Source of the DNA: Geobacillus thermodenitrificans subsp. thermodenitrificans DSM 465
Lineage (GTDB): Bacteria; Bacillota; Bacilli; Bacillales; Anoxybacillaceae
Assembly (NCBI RefSeq): GCF_000496575.1
Contig: NZ_AYKT01000003.1
Span: forward strand, 1-64,000
DNA length: 64,000 bases
Reading direction: 5' to 3'
The position numbers and the translations under genes were made by a program. Numbering within the stretch: the stretch's first letter is position 1; every line of letters begins with the position of its first letter. This document shows positions 8,745-16,642 of this stretch, piece by piece. The notes beneath the pieces were generated by a model. The model ran no database searches. It saw only the letters and a program-made list of their open reading frames with translations, and was not told where the DNA came from.

Positions 8745-10784
8745 ATGGGTTCATTTGTACAACAGCCAACCGGCGTCTTTCCGTCTGTCTGTTCTCTCGA
8801 TTGTCCTGATCAATGCGGGTTGCTCGTGCATAAGAAGGATGGGAAAATCGTAAAAATCCAAGGCGACCCGTCTCATCCTGTGACAAAAGGCCATATATGT
8901 AATAAAGTGCGGAATATGATGGAACGAATTTATGATCCGAAACGTTTGAAATACCCGCTGAAACGTATAGGTGCCAAAGGGGAAGGGAAATTTGCGCGAA
9001 TCAGCTGGGACGAAGCGCTCGAGACCATTGCGGCCAAATGGAAAGAATTGATTGAAACATACGGACCTGAAAGCATCCTCCCTTATAGCTTTTATGGCAA
9101 CATGGGAAGACTCAGCGCCGAAGGCATGGACCGGCGGTTTTTCCATCGGCTAGGCGCATCCTTGCTTGATCGGACCATTTGTTCATCCGCTGGATCTCAA
9201 GGGCTTCAATATACGATGGGAGGCGGCTTTGGAATCGATCCGGAAGAAACCATTCATGCCAAACTCATCATCTTCTGGGGAATTAATGCGGTCAGCACCA
9301 ACATGCATCAAGTCATCTTAGCCCAAAAAGCCCGAAAAAACGGGGCGAAGATTGTTGTAATTGATGTTCATAAAAACCAAACCGGACAGCTCGCTGACTG
9401 GTTCATTCCGATTCTGCCAGGCACTGATGCCGCTCTCGCTTTAGGCATGATGCATATTTTGTTTGCGGAAAATCTCATAGATGATGAGTTTTTGAGAAAG
9501 TATACGGTCGGCTATGAGGAACTGCGCGAGCACGTTGTCCAATATGATCCCGTCACTGTTTCCAACATAACAGGCGTTCCTGTTGAAGATCTTTATACGC
9601 TCGCCAGATGGTATGGGCAAACAACTCCTTCCTTCATTCGAATCGGCAACGGTTTGCAGCATCACGATAACGGAGGAATGTGCATCCGAACGATCGCTTG
9701 TCTCCCGGCCCTGACCGGACAATGGCTGGTCAAAGGTGGCGGCGCCATCAAATCCAACAGCGGCTACCTAGCTCTTAATCAAATAAGCTTGCAGCGCCCG
9801 GATCTATTGAAAAACAAACATACACGAATCATCAACATGAATCGGCTCGGTGAGGCATTGTTGGAATTGGATCCGCCGATTCGTTCGTTATTCGTGTACG
9901 GCACAAACCCGGCAGTCGTTGCCCCAAACAGCAACAAAGTACGACAAGGATTGGCGAGAGAGGATCTCTTTGTCATCGTGCATGATTTGTTTGTCACAGA
10001 AACCGCCAAATACGCCGATATTGTGCTTCCAGCCACTTCTTCGTTTGAAAATACAGATTTGTATACATCCTATTGGCATCACTATGTTCAAATTCAACAA
10101 CCAGTGATTGAACGATACGGAGAGTCTAAATCGAATGTCGAAGTGTTCCAATTGCTGGCGAAACGAATGGGGTTTGAGGATCCGTGTTTATACGAGACAG
10201 AAGAAGAAATGATTTCGCAAGCCTTGGATAACCCAACCAACCCTTTCTTGGAAGGAATCCGTTATGAAACATTGGTAGAAAAACAGTATATCAAAGCAAA
10301 GGTCAAACGGTTGCTGCCGGGAACATTACCAACGCCGAGCGGAAAAATTGAGCTGTATTCGAAGAAAATGGAACAAGATGGCTATCCTCCGCTGCCAACG
10401 TATACGCCGATTGTTGACGATGGAGATTTTCCGTTTTTCTTTGTGCCCGGTCCTAACCACAACTTTTTAAACACCACGTTCTCCAATAATGAAAAGCACA
10501 TTTCGTTGGAAAAAGAACCGCGTTTGTATATGAATGTGAAAGATGCCCTAGCGAAAGGAATTCAAGATGGGGATCGAGTCCGGGTATGGAACGATCGCGG
10601 AGAATGCGTGTTGAAAGCATCGGTTGGAGAACATGTTCTCCCCGGTGTCGTCGTCACGCAAGGGTTATGGGCTGATTCTCCGGACACGAAACATTTGGTC
10701 AACTCCCTTACTCCCGATCGGATCGCCGACATGGGCGGCGGCGCGACCTTTTTCTCTGGCCGCGTCGATGTGGAAAAATGCTAG
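8745..10784 (+). CDS. Molybdopterin oxidoreductase (YyaE-like)
   Basis: A 679-residue member of the DMSO-reductase family. The N-terminal iron-sulfur signature (CSLDCPDQCGL, then a fourth Cys in GHICNK) lies at residues 17-53 and should hold a [4Fe-4S] cluster. Molybdopterin-domain motifs follow (SYSF-type PYSFYGNMGR, FWGINAVSTNMHQ, DIVLPATSSFE) and the C-terminal dinucleotide-binding domain is complete (GPNHNFLNTTFSN, then GDRVRVWNDRGE). It lacks a twin-arginine signal and has no partner subunits nearby, so it is probably a cytoplasmic single-subunit enzyme like B. subtilis YyaE. Substrate unknown. Strong AGAAAGGAGAA ribosome site. Confidence 0.9.
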   Translation: MGSFVQQPTGVFPSVCSLDCPDQCGLLVHKKDGKIVKIQGDPSHPVTKGHICNKVRNMMERIYDPKRLKYPLKRIGAKGEGKFARISWDEALETIAAKWKELIETYGPESILPYSFYGNMGRLSAEGMDRRFFHRLGASLLDRTICSSAGSQGLQYTMGGGFGIDPEETIHAKLIIFWGINAVSTNMHQVILAQKARKNGAKIVVIDVHKNQTGQLADWFIPILPGTDAALALGMMHILFAENLIDDEFLRKYTVGYEELREHVVQYDPVTVSNITGVPVEDLYTLARWYGQTTPSFIRIGNGLQHHDNGGMCIRTIACLPALTGQWLVKGGGAIKSNSGYLALNQISLQRPDLLKNKHTRIINMNRLGEALLELDPPIRSLFVYGTNPAVVAPNSNKVRQGLAREDLFVIVHDLFVTETAKYADIVLPATSSFENTDLYTSYWHHYVQIQQPVIERYGESKSNVEVFQLLAKRMGFEDPCLYETEEEMISQALDNPTNPFLEGIRYETLVEKQYIKAKVKRLLPGTLPTPSGKIELYSKKMEQDGYPPLPTYTPIVDDGDFPFFFVPGPNHNFLNTTFSNNEKHISLEKEPRLYMNVKDALAKGIQDGDRVRVWNDRGECVLKASVGEHVLPGVVVTQGLWADSPDTKHLVNSLTPDRIADMGGGATFFSGRVDVEKC

Positions 10785-10796
10785 GATGAATGGCTC

Positions 10797-10845
10797 GAGG
10801 GGCTGGCTAGAAATCAATATGTAGGCCAGGCGCCCCTCCTTTTTT
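10797..10845 (+). terminator. Terminator after the molybdopterin oxidoreductase
   Basis: GAGGGGC near 10797 pairs with GCCCCTC at 10832-10838 (with bulged GGC/GCC pairs), followed by TTTTTT. Confidence 0.65.
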
Positions 10846-10879
10846 ACCATTTGTAACTAACGCCATCTTTATTCTCCCG

Positions 10880-11060
10880 TCTCCGCAAACTGGCTTTATC
10901 CTCTCTCCAAGCTCATCGCGAACATGCTGAAACATAGTCCTTTCTTCTGCCTTCTCAGGATTGCCAAATCCACAGTACACTCGTTTTACATGCGGCGGGG
11001 TGATCGGCCATAATCAACTGCATGGCGCGTAATGTGACGACTCAATCATCATCAGCTGTG
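10880..11060 (-). pseudogene. arsC: arsC, C-terminal half only
   Basis: Minus-strand reading gives ADDD, a stop, VVTLR, then with a frameshift [20 protein letters not shown] followed by [17 protein letters not shown]. These match the second half of thioredoxin-coupled ArsC (VVTLC, PPHVKREHWGF, FQRVRDEIGERIK). The distance from VVTL to TPPHV equals that in intact ArsC. The Cys of VVTLC, one of the redox cysteines, is replaced. It complements the N-terminal half at 5985-6137 but lies in the wrong order for a simple insertion. Confidence 0.65.
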
Positions 11061-11214
11061 GATTCATTGTGTGTGATTCTTTCATTAATCTCTCTAACAG
11101 CTCGGTGATTTTGTTTTTTCTCCAATCTGTTCCATGCTTTTATGCAAATCGCCTTTGGTTGCTAAAGATTTCACGAAAAAACAGCCAAAATTCGTTTTTC
11201 TTCCTTTTTCGTTG

Positions 11215-11500
11215 TTGAGGTATTTTGATTGATTATTTAGCACATAGTTTTATTTATTTATAATTTTGACTTTTCACCAAAACTAGCTTGGCCTCCCCTG
11301 ATTTGACATCAACCTCTTGCATATTCGTTTCCTATCCTTTTTCGATGGTGTTGGTGATTTTCGTGTATGGTGACAGGAGTTTTTACGGGACGAGAATGGC
11401 CAGGGAATACTAACAAAAAAGAAGGAGCTTTTTCCTTCGCTCCTCTATACATTACTGTTTTGCTTTGTTCCTCCTCCGAAATACCATCCATTCGCCTCAT
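11215..11500. repeat. Dispersed degenerate repeat, copy 2
   Basis: Direct copy of the two-block element at 6443-6780: block one at 11226-11290 and block two at 11370-11493, with the hairpin AGGAGC/GCTCCT conserved although the loop differs. In both places the repeat lies directly upstream (minus strand) of an ars remnant. The rest of 11061-11727 contains no gene. Confidence 0.6.
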
Positions 11501-11727
11501 GAATAGGATGGAATTGAAGAAAAATTAGACAAAACTTTAGAACAAACTTCTCAAAAGTTATGAGCTAGCTGGAGATACGCCTCGGTCGTTCTATCTTTGG
11601 GTTTGTGTGTCACTCATCGTATGTACCATGCCTATATTACAACCGTTATTTAGTTACTTCATCTGACATATTTTCACCTAGATGCTTCAAAGCAGAAGAC
11701 ATAAGCAAAGGTGACGAAACCCTTTCG

Positions 11728-12261
11728 TCACCGCGGATGGCCTTGTTTACCTATCACATCTGTTGAAAATGAATTCGAAGAAATGTTATATACCATTGTC
11801 CAAGACGCTCCTGATGAACCGCATCGTTTAAATCCAAGCTTTTTATAAAGTTGTACAGCCATAATGTTGTTTGGATCAACACTCAAAGATATAGAGGTAT
11901 AGCCGTCTTTCAAAGCTTGTTCAAATAACTTTTTCATAAGTAGCGTACCTATCCCTTTACCTCGTTCAATATCAATAACAGCTATTCCTAGTTCTGGAGT
12001 ATGGTCATCAACATATCCATATCCTTTTTGGTTTCCTTTGAATAAGCGATACCAAGCGGCACCAACAGGTTGATTGTCCTTGTTCAAAGCGATGAAAGCT
12101 CTATCCCCTTTTCTTCCCCAGCCTTCATGATATTTTTTAATATGCGGTGAATTGAGCAATTCTTCTTTCGGTGGCTTATTATGCGGAATATAAATGGATT
12201 CATACATCATATCTAATAAGAATTCAAAATCATTTTCTTCTAAACTTCTTATATGGAACAA
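11728..12261 (-). CDS. GNAT-family N-acetyltransferase
   Basis: A 177-residue protein with a conserved acetyl-CoA site (LGIAVIDIERGKGIGTLLMK near residue 105) and C-terminal VQLYKKLGFKRCGSSGASWT. The N-terminal MFHIRSLEENDFEFLLDMMYE is typical of uncharacterised bacillal GNATs. The substrate is unknown. The ATG is preceded by AGGGAGGTGAGT. Confidence 0.85.
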   Translation of the reverse strand: MFHIRSLEENDFEFLLDMMYESIYIPHNKPPKEELLNSPHIKKYHEGWGRKGDRAFIALNKDNQPVGAAWYRLFKGNQKGYGYVDDHTPELGIAVIDIERGKGIGTLLMKKLFEQALKDGYTSISLSVDPNNIMAVQLYKKLGFKRCGSSGASWTMVYNISSNSFSTDVIGKQGHPR

Positions 12262-12494
12262 AATTACTCACCTCCCTATTTTACGGCAGCCGCTGCAGAA
12301 CATCTCTGCCTCTGGGGCATAATCCCCACCAGCTAACCAGTTCGTCCCCCTACTTGTCGAAATGAACCCGTATAATCTACAAACATAACTTAAAATGAAA
12401 CTTGCTCCCCCGTATGATTCATCGATGAGTGCCTGCCTTGCTCATAGCGGTGTTCCTTCACATTTAACGGTTGGCAACAACCAACTATGCTGAT

Positions 12495-12941
12495 TTAAGA
12501 ACGGGGGATGTTCATACTCATTGTAATCGTTCGATGTTTGAATCCTAATTTTTCGTATAGTTTCATCGCTTGATTTCCTGCATATACACTTAAGCGAACC
12601 TCTGAATACCCCTCTCGTTTAAGATGTTCGATACCAGCCTCTAACAACCGTTTGGAAATGCCATTCCCCCTGAATTCCTCTAACACAAACAATTCATAAA
12701 TAAACCCATATATCGTTTCCGTCAGTTGGTCTTTCTTTGTTCCGATCAGAATCCAACCCATGAGATGATCGCCTTCCGTTGCGATTAAATAATCACTCCC
12801 TTTCTGCAATAATGCTTCAATCAGTTGTTTGGCTTTTTCATCCGACAGTTTTACTTCGCCTAATGTACCTTCAAATAATGCTTGCGGTGAAAGTGATAAA
12901 ATCTTTTTATATTCCGCATCGTTCGGCTTTCTAATTTCCAT
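12495..12941 (-). CDS. GNAT-family N-acetyltransferase
   Basis: About 148 residues. The start at 12941 (MEIRKPNDAEYKKIL) is chosen because CGAGGAGG lies 9 nt upstream; the longer reading from 12968 would bury that site. FVLEEFRGNGISKRLLEAGI near residue 100 is the acetyl-CoA-binding motif and AMKLYEKLGFKHRTITM the C-terminal signature. Substrate unknown. Confidence 0.85.
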   Translation of the reverse strand: MEIRKPNDAEYKKILSLSPQALFEGTLGEVKLSDEKAKQLIEALLQKGSDYLIATEGDHLMGWILIGTKKDQLTETIYGFIYELFVLEEFRGNGISKRLLEAGIEHLKREGYSEVRLSVYAGNQAMKLYEKLGFKHRTITMSMNIPRS

Positions 12942-13067
12942 ACATTGAGCCCTCCTCGAAAGCAACACCTAAAACCATAGGTATCCCCTTTCAAGTCACA
13001 TCATCAATTTTATTTGCTAGTAGATGAATGGTTTTCATGAAAAGAGAATGTCCTCCCCAACCTTCTC

Positions 13068-13298
13068 TTATTCTCCCATAACCCAAATGAAATAATAATA
13101 AAAACTCCAAAGACCTAACAAACTCAGGCTGCTTAACAAGACAGCAAGCGATAAAAATAGATGAGTATTCGAGCCCCTTCGATAACGAAACAGAACGGAC
13201 AGGACGATACCAGCAACAAACAAAAGAACCAAAGGGAAATCCAGTATCTACAAGATCTACAAGATAACCTATGATAAAGAAAAAATGATTTTCTTCAT
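13068..13298 (-). pseudogene. Decayed small membrane-protein gene
   Basis: From ATG 13298 one frame reads MKKIIFSLS, three TAG stops, then LDFPLVLLFVAGIVLSVLFR YRRGSNTHLFLSLAVLLSSL and onward to FYYYFIWVMGE and a stop. The stops lie in a short tandem duplication of ATCTTGTAG. The downstream part is a convincing two-helix membrane protein in this frame, whereas the longer open frame over the same DNA is not protein-like. Confidence 0.5.
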
Positions 13299-13560
13299 CT
13301 CTTGATAATTTTAACAAAAGAGAAAAATTTTTAAAGTGTTTTTTTGAGCATAAAGATATGATGAAAAAGAATGTTACAACTCGTTTTGTAGACGGGGAAT
13401 TCCCATCATCATAACCATTAAAAAAGAAACAAACTGGCTACTCCACTTGAAGAAGCAATCGCCCCCATCATATGGCGGCCTCTTTCCCTTGCTTTGTCCT
13501 ACCTACCATTTCCTTTTTGGCAAATCAAACATATAGACAATGTAAAATTTTTGATCCTTA

Positions 13561-13623
13561 ATGTAATATATATATTGAATTATGTAATATATATTGTTTA
13601 AAATGTAATATATAAATTACATT
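13561..13623 (+). promoter_or_regulatory. Three 21-bp-spaced direct repeats upstream of the XRE gene
   Basis: ATGTAATATATA begins at 13561, 13582 and 13603, an exact 21-bp period, i.e. two helical turns. The third copy runs into ATTACATT, making a partial palindrome GTAAT...ATTAC. The array ends just before the ribosome site at 13625. This is the expected place and geometry for cooperative binding by the downstream regulator. Binding itself is inference. Confidence 0.6.
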
Positions 13624-13644
13624 CAGGGAGGGATCGTTGGAATT

Positions 13645-13839
13645 GTGAGAAACAATCTTAAAGTTGCCCGTATCCAAGCAAACCTGACCCAACAACAACT
13701 GGCAGAAAAAGTCGGGGTAACTCGACAAACGATCAGTTTAATCGAAAAAGGAAAATACAATCCTACTTTAAAATTGTGCCTCGAAATTTGTTATGCGCTT
13801 AATAAAACGTTAGATGAAATTTTTTGGGTAGAAAAGTGA
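13645..13839 (+). CDS. XRE-family helix-turn-helix regulator
   Basis: Sixty-four residues, essentially one HTH domain: MRNNLKVARIQANLTQQQLA with the recognition helix in EKVGVTRQTISLIEKGKYNP and the tail LDEIFWVEK. This is the short YozG-like class found next to small membrane proteins in Firmicutes. The start is GTG at 13645, 11 nt after AGGGAGGGA. The next gene overlaps or abuts its stop, so the two form an operon. The upstream 21-bp repeats suggest autoregulation. Confidence 0.9.
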   Translation: MRNNLKVARIQANLTQQQLAEKVGVTRQTISLIEKGKYNPTLKLCLEICYALNKTLDEIFWVEK

Positions 13840-13841
13840 GA

Positions 13842-14276
13842 GTGGTGAAATTGCAAAAAATAAAAGACGAACGATTACTATTAAAAAATCTGCAAAATTT
13901 ACGAATCGCCTACATGTTACAGACGATTGGCATCATCGGAATCTTGGGCTATGTCTTCATCACAAAAGGACTAGATGGAATGAGGAAAAATCCGTTATGG
14001 TTTGTGTTTATCCTGACAACCGTTGTATCGGCTTTTTTATCAATGAACATTAGTGTAGAATATGAAAGTCGGAAAAGGTCATCTAAACAAAGCTTCCTAA
14101 TATCACTTGTTGTATTAACATTGATTTCAACTATAATAGGAATCCTTACATCATTCACTGAAGGATTTACTGCAATGAATGGTGTTTTCATTGCCGGAAT
14201 CGTTTTTCTATGCGGAGTCGTTCCGATTTCTTATGTATATTATTTGAGAAAGAAAATAGATAATCAGGCAGACTGA
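13842..14276 (+). CDS. Four-helix membrane protein, partner of the XRE regulator
   Basis: About 144 residues with four hydrophobic segments (roughly 24-42, 52-70, 84-105 and 112-132 of the product) and a cytoplasmic N-terminus rich in Lys, Leu and Glu (KIKDERLLLKNLQNLRIAYM). Start uncertain: in-frame GTG codons at 13836, 13842 and 13845 and TTG at 13851 are all possible and none has a strong ribosome site, which suggests coupling to the XRE gene. The pairing of a 60-70-aa XRE protein with such a membrane protein recurs in bacilli, with unknown function. Confidence 0.7.
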   Translation: MVKLQKIKDERLLLKNLQNLRIAYMLQTIGIIGILGYVFITKGLDGMRKNPLWFVFILTTVVSAFLSMNISVEYESRKRSSKQSFLISLVVLTLISTIIGILTSFTEGFTAMNGVFIAGIVFLCGVVPISYVYYLRKKIDNQAD

Positions 14277-14402
14277 CGGAGCAACCAATTAGGAAAGCTT
14301 TTAAAAAACTTCAGTGACATATAGAGGATTCGTTATTTTCGGGAATACAGTGATGAACTGGATTATTGGGAGCGCAAACCGTTTTCTCAACCCAAAAATA
14401 GT

Positions 14403-14467
14403 AACCAGTAAGTTCTGTCGAAAAAAGAACAAGCAATGTGCTGATATTGATCAACACATTGCTTGTT
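14403..14467 (+). repeat. Dispersed terminator-bearing repeat, copy 2
   Basis: Reverse orientation relative to 2876-2942. AACCAGTAAGTTCTG, an A-rich link, then AACAAGCAATGTGCTGAT pairing with ATCAACACATTGCTTGTT. On the minus strand the stem is followed by a T run, so it may end the transcript of neighbouring genes in either direction. The preceding 14330-14416 contains a short open tail (ending PFSQPKNSNQ) with no start. Confidence 0.65.
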
Positions 14468-14494
14468 CGCGCACCCCATCTTAGACATGCTGCT

Positions 14495-15370
14495 TCATCC
14501 CCTGTTCACTCCAACTAAAATATCCAAATCCACGGTGATCTTCGTAAAATCCCGATGAAGAAACGCATCAATGTGTGCTTGATCCGCAGACCAAGCAAGC
14601 GGCGTCATTTGGACTAAATGTTCAAGTTCGGCATTATTAAGTTCTTTTGTATAACATAAATGGAATACATCCAGTAAATGGAGCTGTTTTTGAAAAAGCG
14701 ACACGATTTCATCATTCTTATAGACCTTTTTCTCCTTGTCCTCAAAGAGTGCTTCTCGTAGCTCTCTTAGATAATTCGGACGGGGAACCACTTTAATCAC
14801 GAGTCCATCTTTAACTAAAATCCTCTTGAATTCCTTATAATTGGAAGGAGATAAAATATTAAGAATCACATGAAACGATTGATCCGCCAGCGGCGATTTT
14901 GCCAAGTCACCGACTAGCCAAATTTGGTCTTCGTATCTTTTAGCAGCCATAGCGATGCCTTCTTTTGAAATATCAAGGCCAACGCCAGTCATTGACGGAA
15001 TCATACATTCGTCCAAAATCCTTTGTAAGTGAGAACCTTCTCCACATCCTAAATCTATAACCATAAAAGGGTTAAGCGAAACATCCATATACTCCTTTAT
15101 CACTTTCGCAATCGTTTCATGCATGGAAGTGTATACGTTGCTTTCCATAATGATTTTGTGTCTTGCTTCAAACAATTCCTTCTTGTAATGGCTATGAGCG
15201 GGACGAGTCATCAAGTTGACATATCCTTGTTTTGAGAAATCAAACGTATGGTTTTTAGCGCATACGAGGCTTTTCAGCTCCTCAACCCTCATCGCGCTTT
15301 TACAGAGTGGACATTGAAATGCCGCTACAAATTGACTAACCCGTTCTGCACTTTTGGTTTTTTTGGTCAT
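14495..15370 (-). CDS. 23S rRNA (guanine-N1) methyltransferase, RlmA-type
   Basis: From ATG 15370 (GGAAGAAAG ribosome site) the product has 291 residues. The N-terminal zinc-binding region (CPLC ... VCAKNHTFD, about residues 20-45) and the phrase QGYVNLM are hallmarks of the RlmA family, which methylates N1 of G745/G748 in 23S rRNA helix 35. The SAM motif VIDLGCGEG lies at about residue 105 and the post-motif LNILSPSNYKEFKRIL near 175. The longer upstream reading would overlap the nitrilase gene and is rejected. RlmA(II)-type enzymes affect tylosin/mycinamicin sensitivity, but the subtype cannot be set here. Confidence 0.85.
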   Translation of the reverse strand: MTKKTKSAERVSQFVAAFQCPLCKSAMRVEELKSLVCAKNHTFDFSKQGYVNLMTRPAHSHYKKELFEARHKIIMESNVYTSMHETIAKVIKEYMDVSLNPFMVIDLGCGEGSHLQRILDECMIPSMTGVGLDISKEGIAMAAKRYEDQIWLVGDLAKSPLADQSFHVILNILSPSNYKEFKRILVKDGLVIKVVPRPNYLRELREALFEDKEKKVYKNDEIVSLFQKQLHLLDVFHLCYTKELNNAELEHLVQMTPLAWSADQAHIDAFLHRDFTKITVDLDILVGVNRG

Positions 15371-15479
15371 GTGCTTTCTTCCTTTCGATAAAAAAATCAC
15401 AGCGGAGGAGGAAACGTTCGTGACAGTCTTTTGGCTGAACCGGTTGCGCCATTTGCTGTTATGATTTCTGAAAAACATA

Positions 15480-16370
15480 TCAACCCCTTTCTCCATAACG
15501 AGAATTCTCTCTGATAAAAGGCTCCTCGACATGTTCAGAAATTAGGAGCTTGTATTTCTGCGGACGACGGTATGCGTTGCCATGTATTTCCCGACTTCGA
15601 TATTCTCTCATTTCTTGAATCGGAAAATCAGCTATATAAATTCCTTCTCGCTCTCCCGCTTCAATAATCAGTGTATCTCTTGAACCTTTTTCTGAAGGTC
15701 TGTATGCCATCCCATCAAATGCAGTAGAATGTCCATTGCAGTTGGGATGACCAATCGGATAATTGACCGTGGCAATACCGACCATATTTTCATAAGCCCG
15801 CGCTCGCAGCTGTGAAATTCGGTTGATCTCCATCGGGCATGCGTTTGGCACCAAAATAATCTCAGCGCCTTTCAACATCAAAATCCTGGCACTTTCCGGA
15901 AACTCTCTATCATAACAGATCATCGCCCCGACTTTTACATTGCCTTGCAAGGTGTTTAAATCTGCCACGAAAAAGTCATCCCCAGGCGTCAAATTACATT
16001 CAACATCAAAATCACAAGTATGTACTTTTGCGTATGTAAGGATCTTGTTGCCAAAGCGGTCAAAGAGGCAGAGCGTGTTCCTTGGCAATGGATCGTATTT
16101 TTCAAGAAAAGTGATTCCGATAGCCATATTCAGCTCCTTAGCCAACTTCCCAAATGAACTGACGAATTCGCTATCTGCAGATAGAGCACGGGCCTTTAAT
16201 TCATCGACATTCTCGGGAATGTCATAGCCAATGCTCCACATTTCAGGAAATAATGCAATATCAGCCCCCATATCCTTTGCTTTTCTACAATATTCCAATC
16301 CTTTATTCAGGTTGTCACATAAGTTAGTTTCAGGCAAAAGCTGCAATAAAGCTACTTTCAGATTATTCAT
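15480..16370 (-). CDS. Carbon-nitrogen hydrolase (nitrilase superfamily)
   Basis: About 296 residues with the full Glu-Lys-Cys triad: FPEMW (Glu near 43), YAKVHTC (Lys near 115) and CYDREFPESAR (Cys near 152). The last motif and the overall pattern fit amidase-type C-N hydrolases rather than true nitrilases. The ATG at 16370 is 7 nt after AAAGGGGGG; an upstream TTG at 16376 is less well placed. The end lies 110 bp before the RlmA-type gene, so they may be cotranscribed. Substrate unknown. Confidence 0.85.
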   Translation of the reverse strand: MNNLKVALLQLLPETNLCDNLNKGLEYCRKAKDMGADIALFPEMWSIGYDIPENVDELKARALSADSEFVSSFGKLAKELNMAIGITFLEKYDPLPRNTLCLFDRFGNKILTYAKVHTCDFDVECNLTPGDDFFVADLNTLQGNVKVGAMICYDREFPESARILMLKGAEIILVPNACPMEINRISQLRARAYENMVGIATVNYPIGHPNCNGHSTAFDGMAYRPSEKGSRDTLIIEAGEREGIYIADFPIQEMREYRSREIHGNAYRRPQKYKLLISEHVEEPFIRENSRYGERG

Positions 16371-16529
16371 GACCAATCCCCCCTTTATATCGATGTCACA
16401 ACGCCGTACCTACAAACGAGTTAATTACTGATTTCTTATTCTTCATCCAACGTTAATACAAATCCTCCCCTTGCCATAACAAAGGCACATCTATCCTTCC
16501 ATGCACGTTCGTATATTCTTTTAGACTTT

Positions 16530-16580
16530 CCCCCCCTTAGCAACAAATGCGGAAGGGGGCAAACCGTTCAGGTTCGCCCC
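16530..16580 (-). other. Two overlapping inverted repeats downstream of the oxidase gene
   Basis: GGGGCGAACC / GGTTTGCCCC (16556-16580) and CCCCCTT / AAGGGGG (16531-16559) share bases and cannot form together on the same strand. Neither is followed by a strong T run. They could be a weak terminator for the multicopper oxidase transcript or an alternative-structure element. Confidence 0.4.
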
Positions 16581-16642
16581 GAGAAAGAAGCTGACCTAGA
16601 TCGAAAGATGACGCTACGATACTCACGATCCCATGAGATCCC

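Noticed and set aside
12991-13317. 108-codon minus-strand frame
   Set aside because: Composition unlike a protein; the neighbouring frame holds a better membrane protein with stops, annotated as a pseudogene.
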